The position numbers and the translations under genes were made by a program. The notes beneath the pieces were generated by a model that had not been told where the DNA came from, ran no database searches, and worked only from the letters and a program-made list of their open reading frames with translations. A stretch of DNA of 64,000 nt, from the NCBI GenBank assembly GCA_900768515.1, contig CAAGDG010000093.1, positions 19,888 to 83,887 on the forward strand, in the 5' to 3' direction. Positions 43,054 through 51,314 of the stretch are shown here, piece by piece (position 1 is the first letter of the stretch; each line of letters begins with the position of its first letter). The stretch is from Lentisphaeria bacterium. Lineage in GTDB: Bacteria > Verrucomicrobiota > Lentisphaeria > Victivallales > Victivallaceae.

Positions 43054-44028
43054 CTAATGTTTTTTCTGATTCGTCTTTTTCCCGGTTTCGATCCGGATTG
43101 CCGCGCGCAGCCGGGCCGGGGCCGCACGGCGGTTGCTTTCCAGTTCATCCGGCCGGGCGGTGACCGCCTTCCGGGTCAGCAGTTCCAGTGTCGGCTGCTT
43201 GTTGCAGACGCAGACCGGCAGTCCCGGCGGGCAGACGCAGCTGGCCGCCTCCTCCCGGAAAAAGTTCTTCACAATCCGGTCCTCCAGAGAGTGAAAGCTG
43301 ATCACCGCGATTCTTCCGCCCGGGATCAGCAGCCGGACCGCCGCCGGCAGTGCGCGTTCGAGTTCGCCCAGTTCGTCGTTGACCGCGATCCGCAGCGCCT
43401 GAAAGACCAGTGTCGGCTCCGGAAGTTTTCCGGGCCGGGCGCGGCCGAGCACCTCGTCGCAGAGCGCAACCAGGTCGGCGGTGGTCGCAAACGGATGTTC
43501 CGCCCGGCGTTCCACCGCCGCCGCGGCCAGTTTCCGCGACTTTGAAATCTCTCCATAGGTGCGGAAAATCCGCTCCAGCTCCTCCTCCGTGGCCTGATTG
43601 AGCAGCCGGCTCGCCGTCACTCCGGAGCGCCGGTCCATGCGCATATCGAGCGGTCCCTCGGCCCGCCACGAGAATCCCCGTTCCGCCCGGTCCAGCTGCG
43701 GCGAAGAGACGCCGATGTCCAGCAGCACCCCGTCGACCGTCTTCCAGCCGGAGCCGGCGGCGATCGAAGCCAGTTCCGAGTAGTTCCCCCGGACGAGCCG
43801 GACCCGGTCGCCCGCGAAAGCGAGAGTCTCCGCCGCCTTCTCCAGAGCCGCGTCGTCCCGGTCGATTCCGATGAGTTCGAGCCGCGGATACTTCCGCAGC
43901 AGCAGTGCGCTGTGGCCGCCTCCGCCGACGGTGCCGTCGATCATCCGGGCCGGGCGTTCCTCCGGAAAGGTCAGGAGTTCCGCCACCTCGCGGGCGAGAA
44001 CCGGCACGTGTTTGAATTCTTCGCTCAT
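43054..44028 (-). CDS. rsmH: 16S rRNA (cytosine1402-N4)-methyltransferase
   Basis: RsmH (MraW) methylates C1402 in 16S rRNA. The 324-residue protein begins MSEEFKHVPVLAREV, and shows the SAM motif DGTVGGGGHSALLL (near 30-43), LLDIGVSSPQLD, GPLDMRMD, and ISFHSLEDRIVKNFF. The C-terminal region contains a cysteine-rich CVCPPGLPVCVC, common in the family. An upstream in-frame ATG lies inside mraZ, and the start at 44028 is 7 nt after the mraZ stop. Confidence 0.96.
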   Translation of the reverse strand: MSEEFKHVPVLAREVAELLTFPEERPARMIDGTVGGGGHSALLLRKYPRLELIGIDRDDAALEKAAETLAFAGDRVRLVRGNYSELASIAAGSGWKTVDGVLLDIGVSSPQLDRAERGFSWRAEGPLDMRMDRRSGVTASRLLNQATEEELERIFRTYGEISKSRKLAAAAVERRAEHPFATTADLVALCDEVLGRARPGKLPEPTLVFQALRIAVNDELGELERALPAAVRLLIPGGRIAVISFHSLEDRIVKNFFREEAASCVCPPGLPVCVCNKQPTLELLTRKAVTARPDELESNRRAAPARLRAAIRIETGKKTNQKKH

Positions 44029-44035
44029 CGCACGT

Positions 44036-44545
44036 TTATCCTCTTCCCAAAACGCCTGCGAGCAGTCCGGAGAGGTTGTCGTCTCCGCCCTCGCTGACCT
44101 TCTGGATTTCATCGAAATACATCTCAAGCTCGTCTTCTCCCGGAAGCTGCCAGTTTTCCGGAGCGGTCAGCCGGATGTGGTTGATCGCCCCGATCAGTTT
44201 CAACTGCGATTGGACCCCGATCGAATCAAGCATCTTGCGGTCCAGCGCCAGTCGCCCCTGCTTGTCGCAGCGGCACTGGCGGGAGCGCGAACCGAGGAAT
44301 GCCAGCGCCATCTGCAGCTTCGAATTCGCAATCGCCACCTTCTTCGCTTTCTCCACGAACTCCAGAAAGGTGGGAACCGGCAGCAGCAGCAGCGCCTTCC
44401 CGCGCGCGGGGATCAGCACCATCGTCGTCTCCTCGCCGCGGTTCCGCCAGTCGCTCGGCAGACTGACCCGGCACTGGGGATCGAGCGCATGGTCGTATTC
44501 CCCGACGAAAAGGCCGAGAAAACTGTTTCCCGCGGCTCCTGGCAT
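44036..44545 (-). CDS. mraZ: Transcriptional regulator MraZ
   Basis: MraZ is a ring-forming repressor of the division and cell-wall cluster. The 169-residue protein carries two SpoVT/AbrB-like halves: GEYDHALDPQCRVSLPSDWR (about 15-34) and CRCDKQGRLALDRKML (near 91-106). Both match the family's DxxGR-type signature, although the first half has PQCR in place of xKGR. Immediately upstream are four phased WAGGA boxes (44546-44580) that overlap the -10 element and the ribosome site, which fits autoregulation. Confidence 0.93.
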   Translation of the reverse strand: MPGAAGNSFLGLFVGEYDHALDPQCRVSLPSDWRNRGEETTMVLIPARGKALLLLPVPTFLEFVEKAKKVAIANSKLQMALAFLGSRSRQCRCDKQGRLALDRKMLDSIGVQSQLKLIGAINHIRLTAPENWQLPGEDELEMYFDEIQKVSEGGDDNLSGLLAGVLGRG

Positions 44546-44580
44546 TCCTTTTGGCTCCTTTTTAATCCTATCTACTCCTA
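44546..44580 (-). promoter_or_regulatory. Putative MraZ operator: four WAGGA boxes at exact 10-bp period
   Basis: On the leftward strand TAGGA (44576-44580), TAGGA (44566-44570), AAGGA (44556-44560) and AAGGA (44546-44550) repeat with 5-nt spacers. Known MraZ operators in other bacteria are TGGGN boxes with the same 10-bp spacing. The last box also serves as Shine-Dalgarno sequence or lies next to it. Confidence 0.7.
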
Positions 44581-44607
44581 TTTTACCACAAAATCAAGAA
44601 ATTGCAA
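44580..44607 (-). promoter_or_regulatory. Predicted mraZ operon promoter
   Basis: TTGCAA (44602-44607), a 16-nt spacer and TAAAAT (44580-44585) are read leftward. The -10 element touches the first WAGGA box. Confidence 0.7.
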
Positions 44608-44753
44608 CCTTATTTCTTCACGGGCACGCTTTTTTTTGAGAAAAAAATGGTTGAGAGGTTCCGGCCGCTGGCAAAGCGGCGGCGCGTGTGCTATTTTGGG
44701 GTTCGGAGAGGGGGCGCGTCCGGGAGGAGACGGAGCGCGGAAAGGATCGCAAA

Positions 44754-46799
44754 ATGGATGGAAATCCGGGGGAGGCTCCGGTTCACCGGCGGCGGGTTCT
44801 GCCGCCGGGATTCTGGCCGCTGGTCGGGCTGGGGTGTCTGCTGGTCGGCTACGCATGGATGCTGCTGACCTATTTCGAACCGATCACCGGCGGCGTCGAT
44901 CAGAACGGCTATCACGTCTGCGCGAGAATGTTCAACCTCGACGGGGTTTTCTATCAGAAGCCGGCCGACGATCTGCAGTACATCGGTCACATGTGGGTGG
45001 TCAACGAGCGGGGGGAATACTATCCGAAATATCCGGTTTTTTATCCGGCCCTGGCGGCGGGGATGAACCGGCTGCTCGGTTCCGGCGGCGGATTTTACGC
45101 GACGCTCTGGGGCGCGGTCTTCGCGGTGGCCGGCATGTATGCGCTGGCCCGGTTCTGGCTGGGGCGCTCCTATGCGCTGCTGGCGGCGGGGGTGATGGCC
45201 TTCTCCCCGGTCTTTTCGACGCTGGCGATTACGAAAAACTCCCACACGCCGAGTGTGGCGTTTCTGGTCTGGGGGCTGGCGGCGTTTTTCTTCGCGGCCT
45301 CCCGGCCGTCGTGGCGGCGGCTCTTCTTCGCGTTTCTGGGGGGGGCGCTGATCGGTTTCACGGTCGGAATCCGTTACACTGATTTCCTGATGATACTGGT
45401 TCCGGTCTCCTACGCGGTGTTCATCGCGAACCGGCGGTGGCGGTGGCGCCTGCTGGTCGCGGTGCTGGCCGGCGCGGCGATCCCCTACGGAATTCTGGGG
45501 CTGTTCAACTGGCACGCCTTCGGCGCTCCGTGGCGGACCGGCTACTCCCTGACCGACGAGTCGAGCGCATTTGAACCGGAGTTCATTCTGGAGAACCTCC
45601 GGATCTACCTGCCGGAGTTCTTCGGAATCGTGATCGGACCGGTCGGCGCTTTCGCCCTGCTGGTCCACCGCTTCCGGCTGCGCCGGGGAGTTTTCTGGTG
45701 TGTCTGGCTGCTGCCGACGCTGCTGCTCTACCTGTGCTACTACTGGGCGCCGGACGGGGAGGGAACCGGCGCCATGCGGTTTCTGATGCCGCTCTTTCCC
45801 GCGACGATTCTGCTGGCGCTGCTGGCGCTGCGCCGGATTCTCGGGCGGTCGCCGCGGCCGGTGGCGGTCTTTGCGCTGGCGCTGCTGGTTCTGGTGCAGG
45901 GGCTTTGGGGATTCTCCCGGATTCTGCGGATGGCAGAACCCAAGGCCGGCAACGACTATCAGTACGCCTTTCTGCTGGAGGCGCTGCGGAGCCGGCTGCC
46001 CGACGGTGCGCTGGTGATCGCCGGGACCAACTACCTCAACGAAATGGATTTCGAAAAGCGCTGGCAGCTTTATCCGAGCTACATCCTGAATACGGGAGCG
46101 ATCCGCAGGACGATCGAGCGTTCACTGGGCGCGCAGGCGGCGGGACTGCAGAAGGTGCGGGCCGAGGCGCTGCAGAAGGAGCTGGGGGAACTCAGTTACA
46201 GCGGACTGCAGAACTTTCTGCGCGATTTCTTCGCCCGGAAACAGGCGGAGGGGTGCGAAGTCTACTTCCTCGGCCGCGGCAATGAGGTGAACCAGTTCAA
46301 ACGGCTCTTCTACCGCCATTTCGAGGTCGAACCGTCGCAGAAGATCAGCGGGGAGCGCGCCGGATGGCGGCTCTTCCCCTGGAAACGGGACGCCAGCCGT
46401 TACCGTTCCGCGATCGCCGCCGACACTGTGGCGATGCCGGTATACGAGCTGGTCCGGCTGGGACCGCGCCGGGCGAAGGTGCTCCCGGCGCTGGACAGCG
46501 AACAATTGCTGCAGCAGGAGCGGCGGGAGCTGTTCGAGCGGCTGAATCCGGAGAACCAGCCCGAACTCCGGCGCGATCTTGAGCGGATCGAATCGATCCG
46601 GGATGAGATTGGAACCCTTCGCCGGATCCGGCGCGAGCAGGAGGCGCGGGCGGCGAAAATTGCCGCCCAGAAGGAGGCTGCCAGGAAGAAGGAGGCGGCG
46701 AGAAAAGAGGCCGCGAAGAAAAAATCGAAGGATTCCGTTTCAGCCGGAAAACGGAACTCCTCCGGAGAGCGCGCTTCCAAACAGCCGCCGCGGATGTAG
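44754..46799 (+). CDS. GT-C-type membrane glycosyltransferase-like protein
   Basis: This is a 681-residue protein with about ten hydrophobic segments in residues 20-420. A first extracytoplasmic loop contains EPITGGVDQNGYH, an acidic motif position typical of GT-C enzymes (PMT/ArnT-like) that use polyprenyl-linked sugars. A soluble domain follows (about 420-640). The last 60 residues form a Lys/Ala/Glu-rich helical tail with repeated AARKKEAARKEAAKKK-like units. GGAAAGGA precedes the start at 44754. It is divergent from mraZ. Donor and acceptor are unknown. Confidence 0.7.
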   Translation: MDGNPGEAPVHRRRVLPPGFWPLVGLGCLLVGYAWMLLTYFEPITGGVDQNGYHVCARMFNLDGVFYQKPADDLQYIGHMWVVNERGEYYPKYPVFYPALAAGMNRLLGSGGGFYATLWGAVFAVAGMYALARFWLGRSYALLAAGVMAFSPVFSTLAITKNSHTPSVAFLVWGLAAFFFAASRPSWRRLFFAFLGGALIGFTVGIRYTDFLMILVPVSYAVFIANRRWRWRLLVAVLAGAAIPYGILGLFNWHAFGAPWRTGYSLTDESSAFEPEFILENLRIYLPEFFGIVIGPVGAFALLVHRFRLRRGVFWCVWLLPTLLLYLCYYWAPDGEGTGAMRFLMPLFPATILLALLALRRILGRSPRPVAVFALALLVLVQGLWGFSRILRMAEPKAGNDYQYAFLLEALRSRLPDGALVIAGTNYLNEMDFEKRWQLYPSYILNTGAIRRTIERSLGAQAAGLQKVRAEALQKELGELSYSGLQNFLRDFFARKQAEGCEVYFLGRGNEVNQFKRLFYRHFEVEPSQKISGERAGWRLFPWKRDASRYRSAIAADTVAMPVYELVRLGPRRAKVLPALDSEQLLQQERRELFERLNPENQPELRRDLERIESIRDEIGTLRRIRREQEARAAKIAAQKEAARKKEAARKEAAKKKSKDSVSAGKRNSSGERASKQPPRM

Positions 46800-46820
46800 T
46801 CGCCGCCGGCCCGACGGGAT

Positions 46821-48800
46821 TCAGACGATTTCGAAACGGAACCGGGTTTCGAGTCTTCCGCCCGGCAGGAGCCGGTATTCGTCGTGAACATCACTCCCCC
46901 AGCTGTCGTCTCCGCCGACGCCGCGCTGGGCGTAGTCGAGCGTCAGATCCCAGACCGGTTCCGGAGCAAGGTCGCAGGCGTGGGCAGCGGCAGCCAGCGT
47001 TTTGCTGGAGTAGGGCCGCAGGGTGAAGCCGAAAAGAAACGGCGACGTGATCCGCAGACGCGCTCCGTCGGCGGCTTCGAGTTCGAGTATGCGGGTATCG
47101 GTGCGCTGACCGTTCTCCTGTGGGCGGGTGTAGGGCACACAGAGGGCGTCCCCCGCCGCCTCATAACGACCGACCAGTGCGGACCATTTCCGGTCACAGT
47201 AACTTTCGTGCGGTCCGCGTCCGTACCAGAGGACCCGCCGGGCCGCGTCGGGGCGGAGGCGCAGCCGCAGTCCGAAGCGCGCGATCTCGGGTGCGTCCGA
47301 CGCGGCGTCGAGGATCATCCGGGCCTCCTGCACCGGCCCCGATTTCAGCCATACGAGGGTGGTTCGCAGCCGGTCGTCCCCCGTTTTGCCAAACCGTTCG
47401 GGGAAGCGGCAGCCGTTATCGTTATCGGTCGGAACCCGTTCAAGGGTGATTTCGGGCGGTGCGGCAAGCGCGGGGAGATCCGGTTCCGCCGGGCGCAATG
47501 GTACCGGGGAGGGCGTCCAGAGCGGATTTGCCGCCGGCAGCACGTGGCAGCGGACCGGTTCGCCGCACGGAAGTTCCGCTTCGGCCGCGATTCGCTCTCC
47601 CTTCACCAGTCGGAGCCGCCAGAAACACTCCCTTCCGATCGGGACCGGGCGGGGGGGCGGCAGTTCGACCGTTTCCCCGGCGCCGGGGACGGCGTCGAGG
47701 AGTCCGGCGTCGGTTTCAAATCCGTCGCAGAGGAGTTTCCATTCCAGCCGGAAGGAGTCAAACCCGACATCCTCGAATTTGTTGTGAATCCGCAGCTTGC
47801 CATCGGCGGTCCGCTCCACCGCCAGCGGCTGCTGCACGAAGCGGACCTCGTACCAGCCGGGGTTGAGGGCGCGGTCGGCCCGGACCAGACCGTCGCAGCA
47901 GAAGTTCCGGTCGTTGGGGCGGTCGCCGAAGTCGCCGCCGTAGGCGAAGTAACTGCCGCGCGGACCGGATTTGCGCAGCCCGTGTTCGCACCACTCCCAG
48001 AGAAATCCGCCGGCGAGACAGGGATGGCGTTCGATGGTCTGCCAGTATTCGCGGAAGTTGCCGGTACTGTTTCCCATCGCGTGAGCGTACTCATTCATCA
48101 GAAACGGCTTGTGCGAGGGACCGGTTCCGTGCTGGCGCGGGTGGGGATGTTCGCCGTGTTCCCCCTTGCGCCGGGCGGTGCCTGCGGCGTACTCCTCCAG
48201 CCACGCCGGGGAGGGGTAGGTCTGGCTGTCGAAATCGGCCGGCGCATTCATGTCGGCGTACTGGATCGGCCGCGGATCGAGTTCGCGGATCCGGGCGGCG
48301 GCGTCGGTGAAGGCGTTGCCGTAGCCCGCCTCGTTGCCAAGCGACCAGAGGGTGATTGATACATGGTTGCGGTTGGTTCTGACCAGCCGTTCGATCCGGT
48401 CGAGCACCGCGGGTTCCCACTCCGGGTCGTCGCCGGGCAGCACACAGCGGTGGTAGGAGAGTCCGTGGCTTTCGATGTTCGCTTCGTCGAGCACCCGCAG
48501 CCCGGCGCGGTCACAGAGTTCGTACCAGCGCGGATCGTTCGGGTAGTGGCTGGAGCGGACCGCGTCGAAGTGGGCGGCCTTGATCAGCCGGATATCCTCC
48601 TCCATTCCGGCCCGGGTCACCGCCCGGCCGCGGTCGGGATCGAATTCGTGACGGTTCACACCGTGGAATTTAGAAGGTCTCCCGTTGAAGAGAAAGACCC
48701 GGTCCCGGATGGCGATCGAGCGGAACCCGGTCCGGAAGAAACGGATGTCGTACACTTCGCCGTCCCTGCCGCACAGCCGGAGCAGCGGGTCGCAGGTCAT
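46821..48800 (-). CDS. GH2 beta-galactosidase lacking the N-terminal domain
   Basis: This is a 659-residue LacZ-type GH2 protein. The TIM barrel is complete: NGRPSKFHGVNRHE (39-52), the acid/base Glu157 in WSLGNEAG and the nucleophile Glu237 in MNEYAHAMGN, followed by the C-terminal beta-sandwich domains. The roughly 300 N-terminal residues of LacZ (sugar-binding jelly-roll and most of the first Ig domain), which contribute to the active site, are absent. An ATG with a strong AAAGGAG sits at the truncation point, so the short form could be translated. No remnant of the missing part lies upstream, where yeiH begins 99 nt away. Confidence 0.85.
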   Translation of the reverse strand: MTCDPLLRLCGRDGEVYDIRFFRTGFRSIAIRDRVFLFNGRPSKFHGVNRHEFDPDRGRAVTRAGMEEDIRLIKAAHFDAVRSSHYPNDPRWYELCDRAGLRVLDEANIESHGLSYHRCVLPGDDPEWEPAVLDRIERLVRTNRNHVSITLWSLGNEAGYGNAFTDAAARIRELDPRPIQYADMNAPADFDSQTYPSPAWLEEYAAGTARRKGEHGEHPHPRQHGTGPSHKPFLMNEYAHAMGNSTGNFREYWQTIERHPCLAGGFLWEWCEHGLRKSGPRGSYFAYGGDFGDRPNDRNFCCDGLVRADRALNPGWYEVRFVQQPLAVERTADGKLRIHNKFEDVGFDSFRLEWKLLCDGFETDAGLLDAVPGAGETVELPPPRPVPIGRECFWRLRLVKGERIAAEAELPCGEPVRCHVLPAANPLWTPSPVPLRPAEPDLPALAAPPEITLERVPTDNDNGCRFPERFGKTGDDRLRTTLVWLKSGPVQEARMILDAASDAPEIARFGLRLRLRPDAARRVLWYGRGPHESYCDRKWSALVGRYEAAGDALCVPYTRPQENGQRTDTRILELEAADGARLRITSPFLFGFTLRPYSSKTLAAAAHACDLAPEPVWDLTLDYAQRGVGGDDSWGSDVHDEYRLLPGGRLETRFRFEIV

Positions 48801-48899
48801 GGAAAACTCCTTTCTTTCCGAAAAACGGGGTACAGCCGGTTTCGAATAATATAGACTGGTTTTCCTGGAAAAACAACCTGCGGCCCGCGGCTTTTCCGG

Positions 48900-49985
48900 T
48901 CAGCGGACGGAGGGGTCCGCCGCCTGCGGCGCCGCGGTCACCGCCTCCTGCGGCTGCTGCGGAGCCACCGCCTCCTGCCGCGGCTGCTCCGGTTTCGCCG
49001 CCGGGGTCGAGCTGGGCAGCCAGTGCAGGAAGATCGCTCCGCCCCAGATCGTCGCCAGCACCACCCAGAGCGTGACGCCGTGGAGCACCGGCCGGATGCC
49101 GAGTTCGCGGATCTTGGCGAAATCGAGGTTGCTGCCGATCAGGAAGAGCGTGAGCAGCATCAGATGCTTGGAGAGGTCCTGCAGCGCCGCTCCGGCCGGA
49201 CGCAGCACCGGAAGCGCGGTGACCAGGAGCGCCGCCAGCAGAAATCCCGGGATGAACCACGGAACTCTGATCTTGAACTTGCGCTTTTCCCCCTCGACCG
49301 GAGCCTGGTCGTTGCGGACCAGATAGCCGAGGAAGATCGAAACCGGCACAATCCAGAGCGCCCGGGCCAGTTTGATGGTGGTTCCGACTTCGAGCGCGGT
49401 TTCGCCGTACTGCATCGACGCGCCAACCACCGAACTGGTGTCGTGGATCGCCAGCGCGGCCCACTCCCCGAACTGCACCTGCGTGAACCCCATCAGGTGC
49501 CCGAGCATCGGAAAGATCACCAGCGCGATTGCGTTGAGCAGAAACACGATCGCGGTCGCCAACGCGATGTCGTGGGATTTCGCCTTGAGCACCGGCGCGG
49601 CTGCGGCGATGGCGCTGCCGCCGCAGATCGAAGTGCCGACGCTGATCAGGAGCGTGCTGTCGCGCGTCAGCCGGAATTTTTTACCGAGCCAGATACCGAG
49701 ACCCAGTCCGAGCGAGATGCCGATGAGGGTGTAGAGGATGCCGCCCGCGCCCGCCCGGAGCACCGCCGGCAGATTCATTCCGAACCCCATCCCGACGATC
49801 GCCCAACCGAGCAGCGGGTGGACCAGTTTGGTCGAATGTTCCCGCAGCGGGTTGCCGAGGAGCCAGGCGAAAATCGCGCCGGCCAGCACTGCGGCTCCCG
49901 AAGCGTAGTTGTTGAGACCGGGCGCCGCCCAGGTTCCCGCGAAAAAGAGGAGCGCGCAGATCAGGTATGCCACTTTGGTTTTCAT
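48900..49985 (-). CDS. YeiH/UPF0324-family putative anion (sulfate) exporter
   Basis: This is a 361-residue polytopic membrane protein with about nine to ten helices. Family marks are LLGWAIVGMGFGMNL, ISVGTSICGGSAIAA, FLLNAIALVIFP and IHDTSSVVGAS. Members are annotated as putative sulfate exporters (YeiH), but transport data are limited. The last 40 residues form a soluble Pro/Gln/Ala-rich tail after the final helix. The start at 49985 (MKTKVAYLI) is chosen because upstream in-frame codons enter the divergent LysR gene. It is probably controlled by that regulator. Confidence 0.85.
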   Translation of the reverse strand: MKTKVAYLICALLFFAGTWAAPGLNNYASGAAVLAGAIFAWLLGNPLREHSTKLVHPLLGWAIVGMGFGMNLPAVLRAGAGGILYTLIGISLGLGLGIWLGKKFRLTRDSTLLISVGTSICGGSAIAAAAPVLKAKSHDIALATAIVFLLNAIALVIFPMLGHLMGFTQVQFGEWAALAIHDTSSVVGASMQYGETALEVGTTIKLARALWIVPVSIFLGYLVRNDQAPVEGEKRKFKIRVPWFIPGFLLAALLVTALPVLRPAGAALQDLSKHLMLLTLFLIGSNLDFAKIRELGIRPVLHGVTLWVVLATIWGGAIFLHWLPSSTPAAKPEQPRQEAVAPQQPQEAVTAAPQAADPSVR

Positions 49986-50060
49986 CTCGTTCGGTTTCCT
50001 TATCCTTTGTGGTTCCGGGTTCATGGCAAAATAATATAGCTGTAAAAAAGCAAAATAAAA

Positions 50061-50098
50061 ATGATTGCCAATGATTGTTTGATAATTGAAAATGATGG
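50061..50098. promoter_or_regulatory. Tandem ATGATTG-like repeats in the yeiH-lysR intergenic region
   Basis: Copies are ATGATTG (50061-50067), ATGATTG (50071-50077), ATAATTG (50082-50088) and ATGATGG (50092-50098). The spacing is 10, 11 and 10 bp. An ATTG-C-CAAT inverted repeat is embedded. It is a plausible binding site for the divergent LysR protein. Confidence 0.5.
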
Positions 50099-50130
50099 TG
50101 TATGGTATGAAAAACAAGAGGAATGAGACG

Positions 50131-51051
50131 ATGCTGGATGCGAAACTGCGGATTTTCCGGATGGCGGCGACGCTCTGCAACTTCACCCGCGCGGCGGCGG
50201 CGCTCGGCATGACCCAGTCGAACGTGACCGGCCAGATTCGGCGGCTGGAGCGGGAACTTGGGGCGGAACTCTTCCGGCGGGACGGTCGGCGGCTCGAACT
50301 TTCGGAGGCGGGCCGGGTGCTGTTCCGCGAGGCCGAACTGCTGGCCGACGAGGAGGAGCGCGCCCTGCGGCTGGTCCGCAACGCGGTCGGGTCGGTTCCG
50401 GGATTCGAGCTGGGGGCGACGATGACCGCCGGGGGATTTGTGCTGCCCGGCATGATCGCCGGGTTTCTGCGCGAACACCCCGGCCGGGTGCGGTTGAACC
50501 TCCGGGTCGCCAACACCGCGGAGATTTCCGAGCGGCTCAAGCGGAACTTCTACGATCTTGCCCTGGTCGAAGGACCGTTCGATGAGCGCTTCTTTCTCTC
50601 GCAGAAGCTGATCGATGATGAACTTCTGCTGGTCGGTTCGCCGCGGCTGCCGGTCCTGCGGAGCGAACGCCCGGAGCTCGGGGAGCTGTTCCGTTCCGGA
50701 GTCCCGCTGCTGCTGCGGGAGCGCGGCGCCGGGACGCGGTTCTATTTCGAACAGTTCTGCCGGAATCTGGGCGTGGAGCTGGAAGGGCAGCCGCAGGTCC
50801 TGACCGTCAACAACTTTGATGCGATCCGCGCCATGCTGCGCGAAGGATTCGGTGTCACCGTGATCTCGAAATTCGCGGTCCGGGAGGAGCTTCGAAATGG
50901 GATGCTCACCGCGCGTCGTTTCGCGGAAGGTGAAATCCACCGGTCGCTCAACTTCATCTATCTGGCCGGGGACGCGCTCGCGTTCGCGGAGGAGTTCATC
51001 GCTTTCTGCCGGGCGCGGATTCGGAACGAGGTCGAAGATTTTTCTCTTTGA
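50131..51051 (+). CDS. LysR-family transcriptional regulator
   Basis: This is a 306-residue protein. An N-terminal winged helix-turn-helix (NFTRAAAALGMTQSNVTGQI, about residues 16-35) is followed by the linker helix and a periplasmic-binding-like effector domain (from about 90). The start at 50131 has GAGGAATGA upstream; earlier in-frame ATGs overlap the presumed operator. It is divergently transcribed from the yeiH-type exporter, the arrangement seen for YeiE/YeiH and for most LysR regulators and their targets. The effector is unknown. Confidence 0.93.
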   Translation: MLDAKLRIFRMAATLCNFTRAAAALGMTQSNVTGQIRRLERELGAELFRRDGRRLELSEAGRVLFREAELLADEEERALRLVRNAVGSVPGFELGATMTAGGFVLPGMIAGFLREHPGRVRLNLRVANTAEISERLKRNFYDLALVEGPFDERFFLSQKLIDDELLLVGSPRLPVLRSERPELGELFRSGVPLLLRERGAGTRFYFEQFCRNLGVELEGQPQVLTVNNFDAIRAMLREGFGVTVISKFAVREELRNGMLTARRFAEGEIHRSLNFIYLAGDALAFAEEFIAFCRARIRNEVEDFSL

Positions 51052-51148
51052 AAATTGGAACACTTTGCCGGTTTTTCGTCTCCGGATGAATCGATTTTCT
51101 GCTGAATCCGCTCAGACGGAGCGTGAAACACTTTGCGTGGGGTTCCGA

Positions 51149-51177
51149 TTGCTTTTTTCGGGTTTCCCCGGTATAAT
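51149..51177 (+). promoter_or_regulatory. Predicted promoter of the secreted beta-helix gene
   Basis: TTGCTT (51149-51154), a 17-nt spacer and a perfect TATAAT (51172-51177) leave an untranslated leader of about 130 nt before 51315. The leader has small hairpins (for example a 6-bp GGCGGA/TCCGCC stem) but no riboswitch I recognise. The rest of 51052-51148 holds nothing identifiable. Confidence 0.8.
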
Positions 51178-51314
51178 CTCAGATGCGAAGCTGCGACCGG
51201 AATGTGCGCAGATCGGGCGGATGGCATGGTCCGCCGGGATTTAGATGCGGTCCCTTCTCCGTCGGTTCCGGACACGGAGCCGGAGCGGGGCGAAAAAACA
51301 ATGAGGATTTCAAG

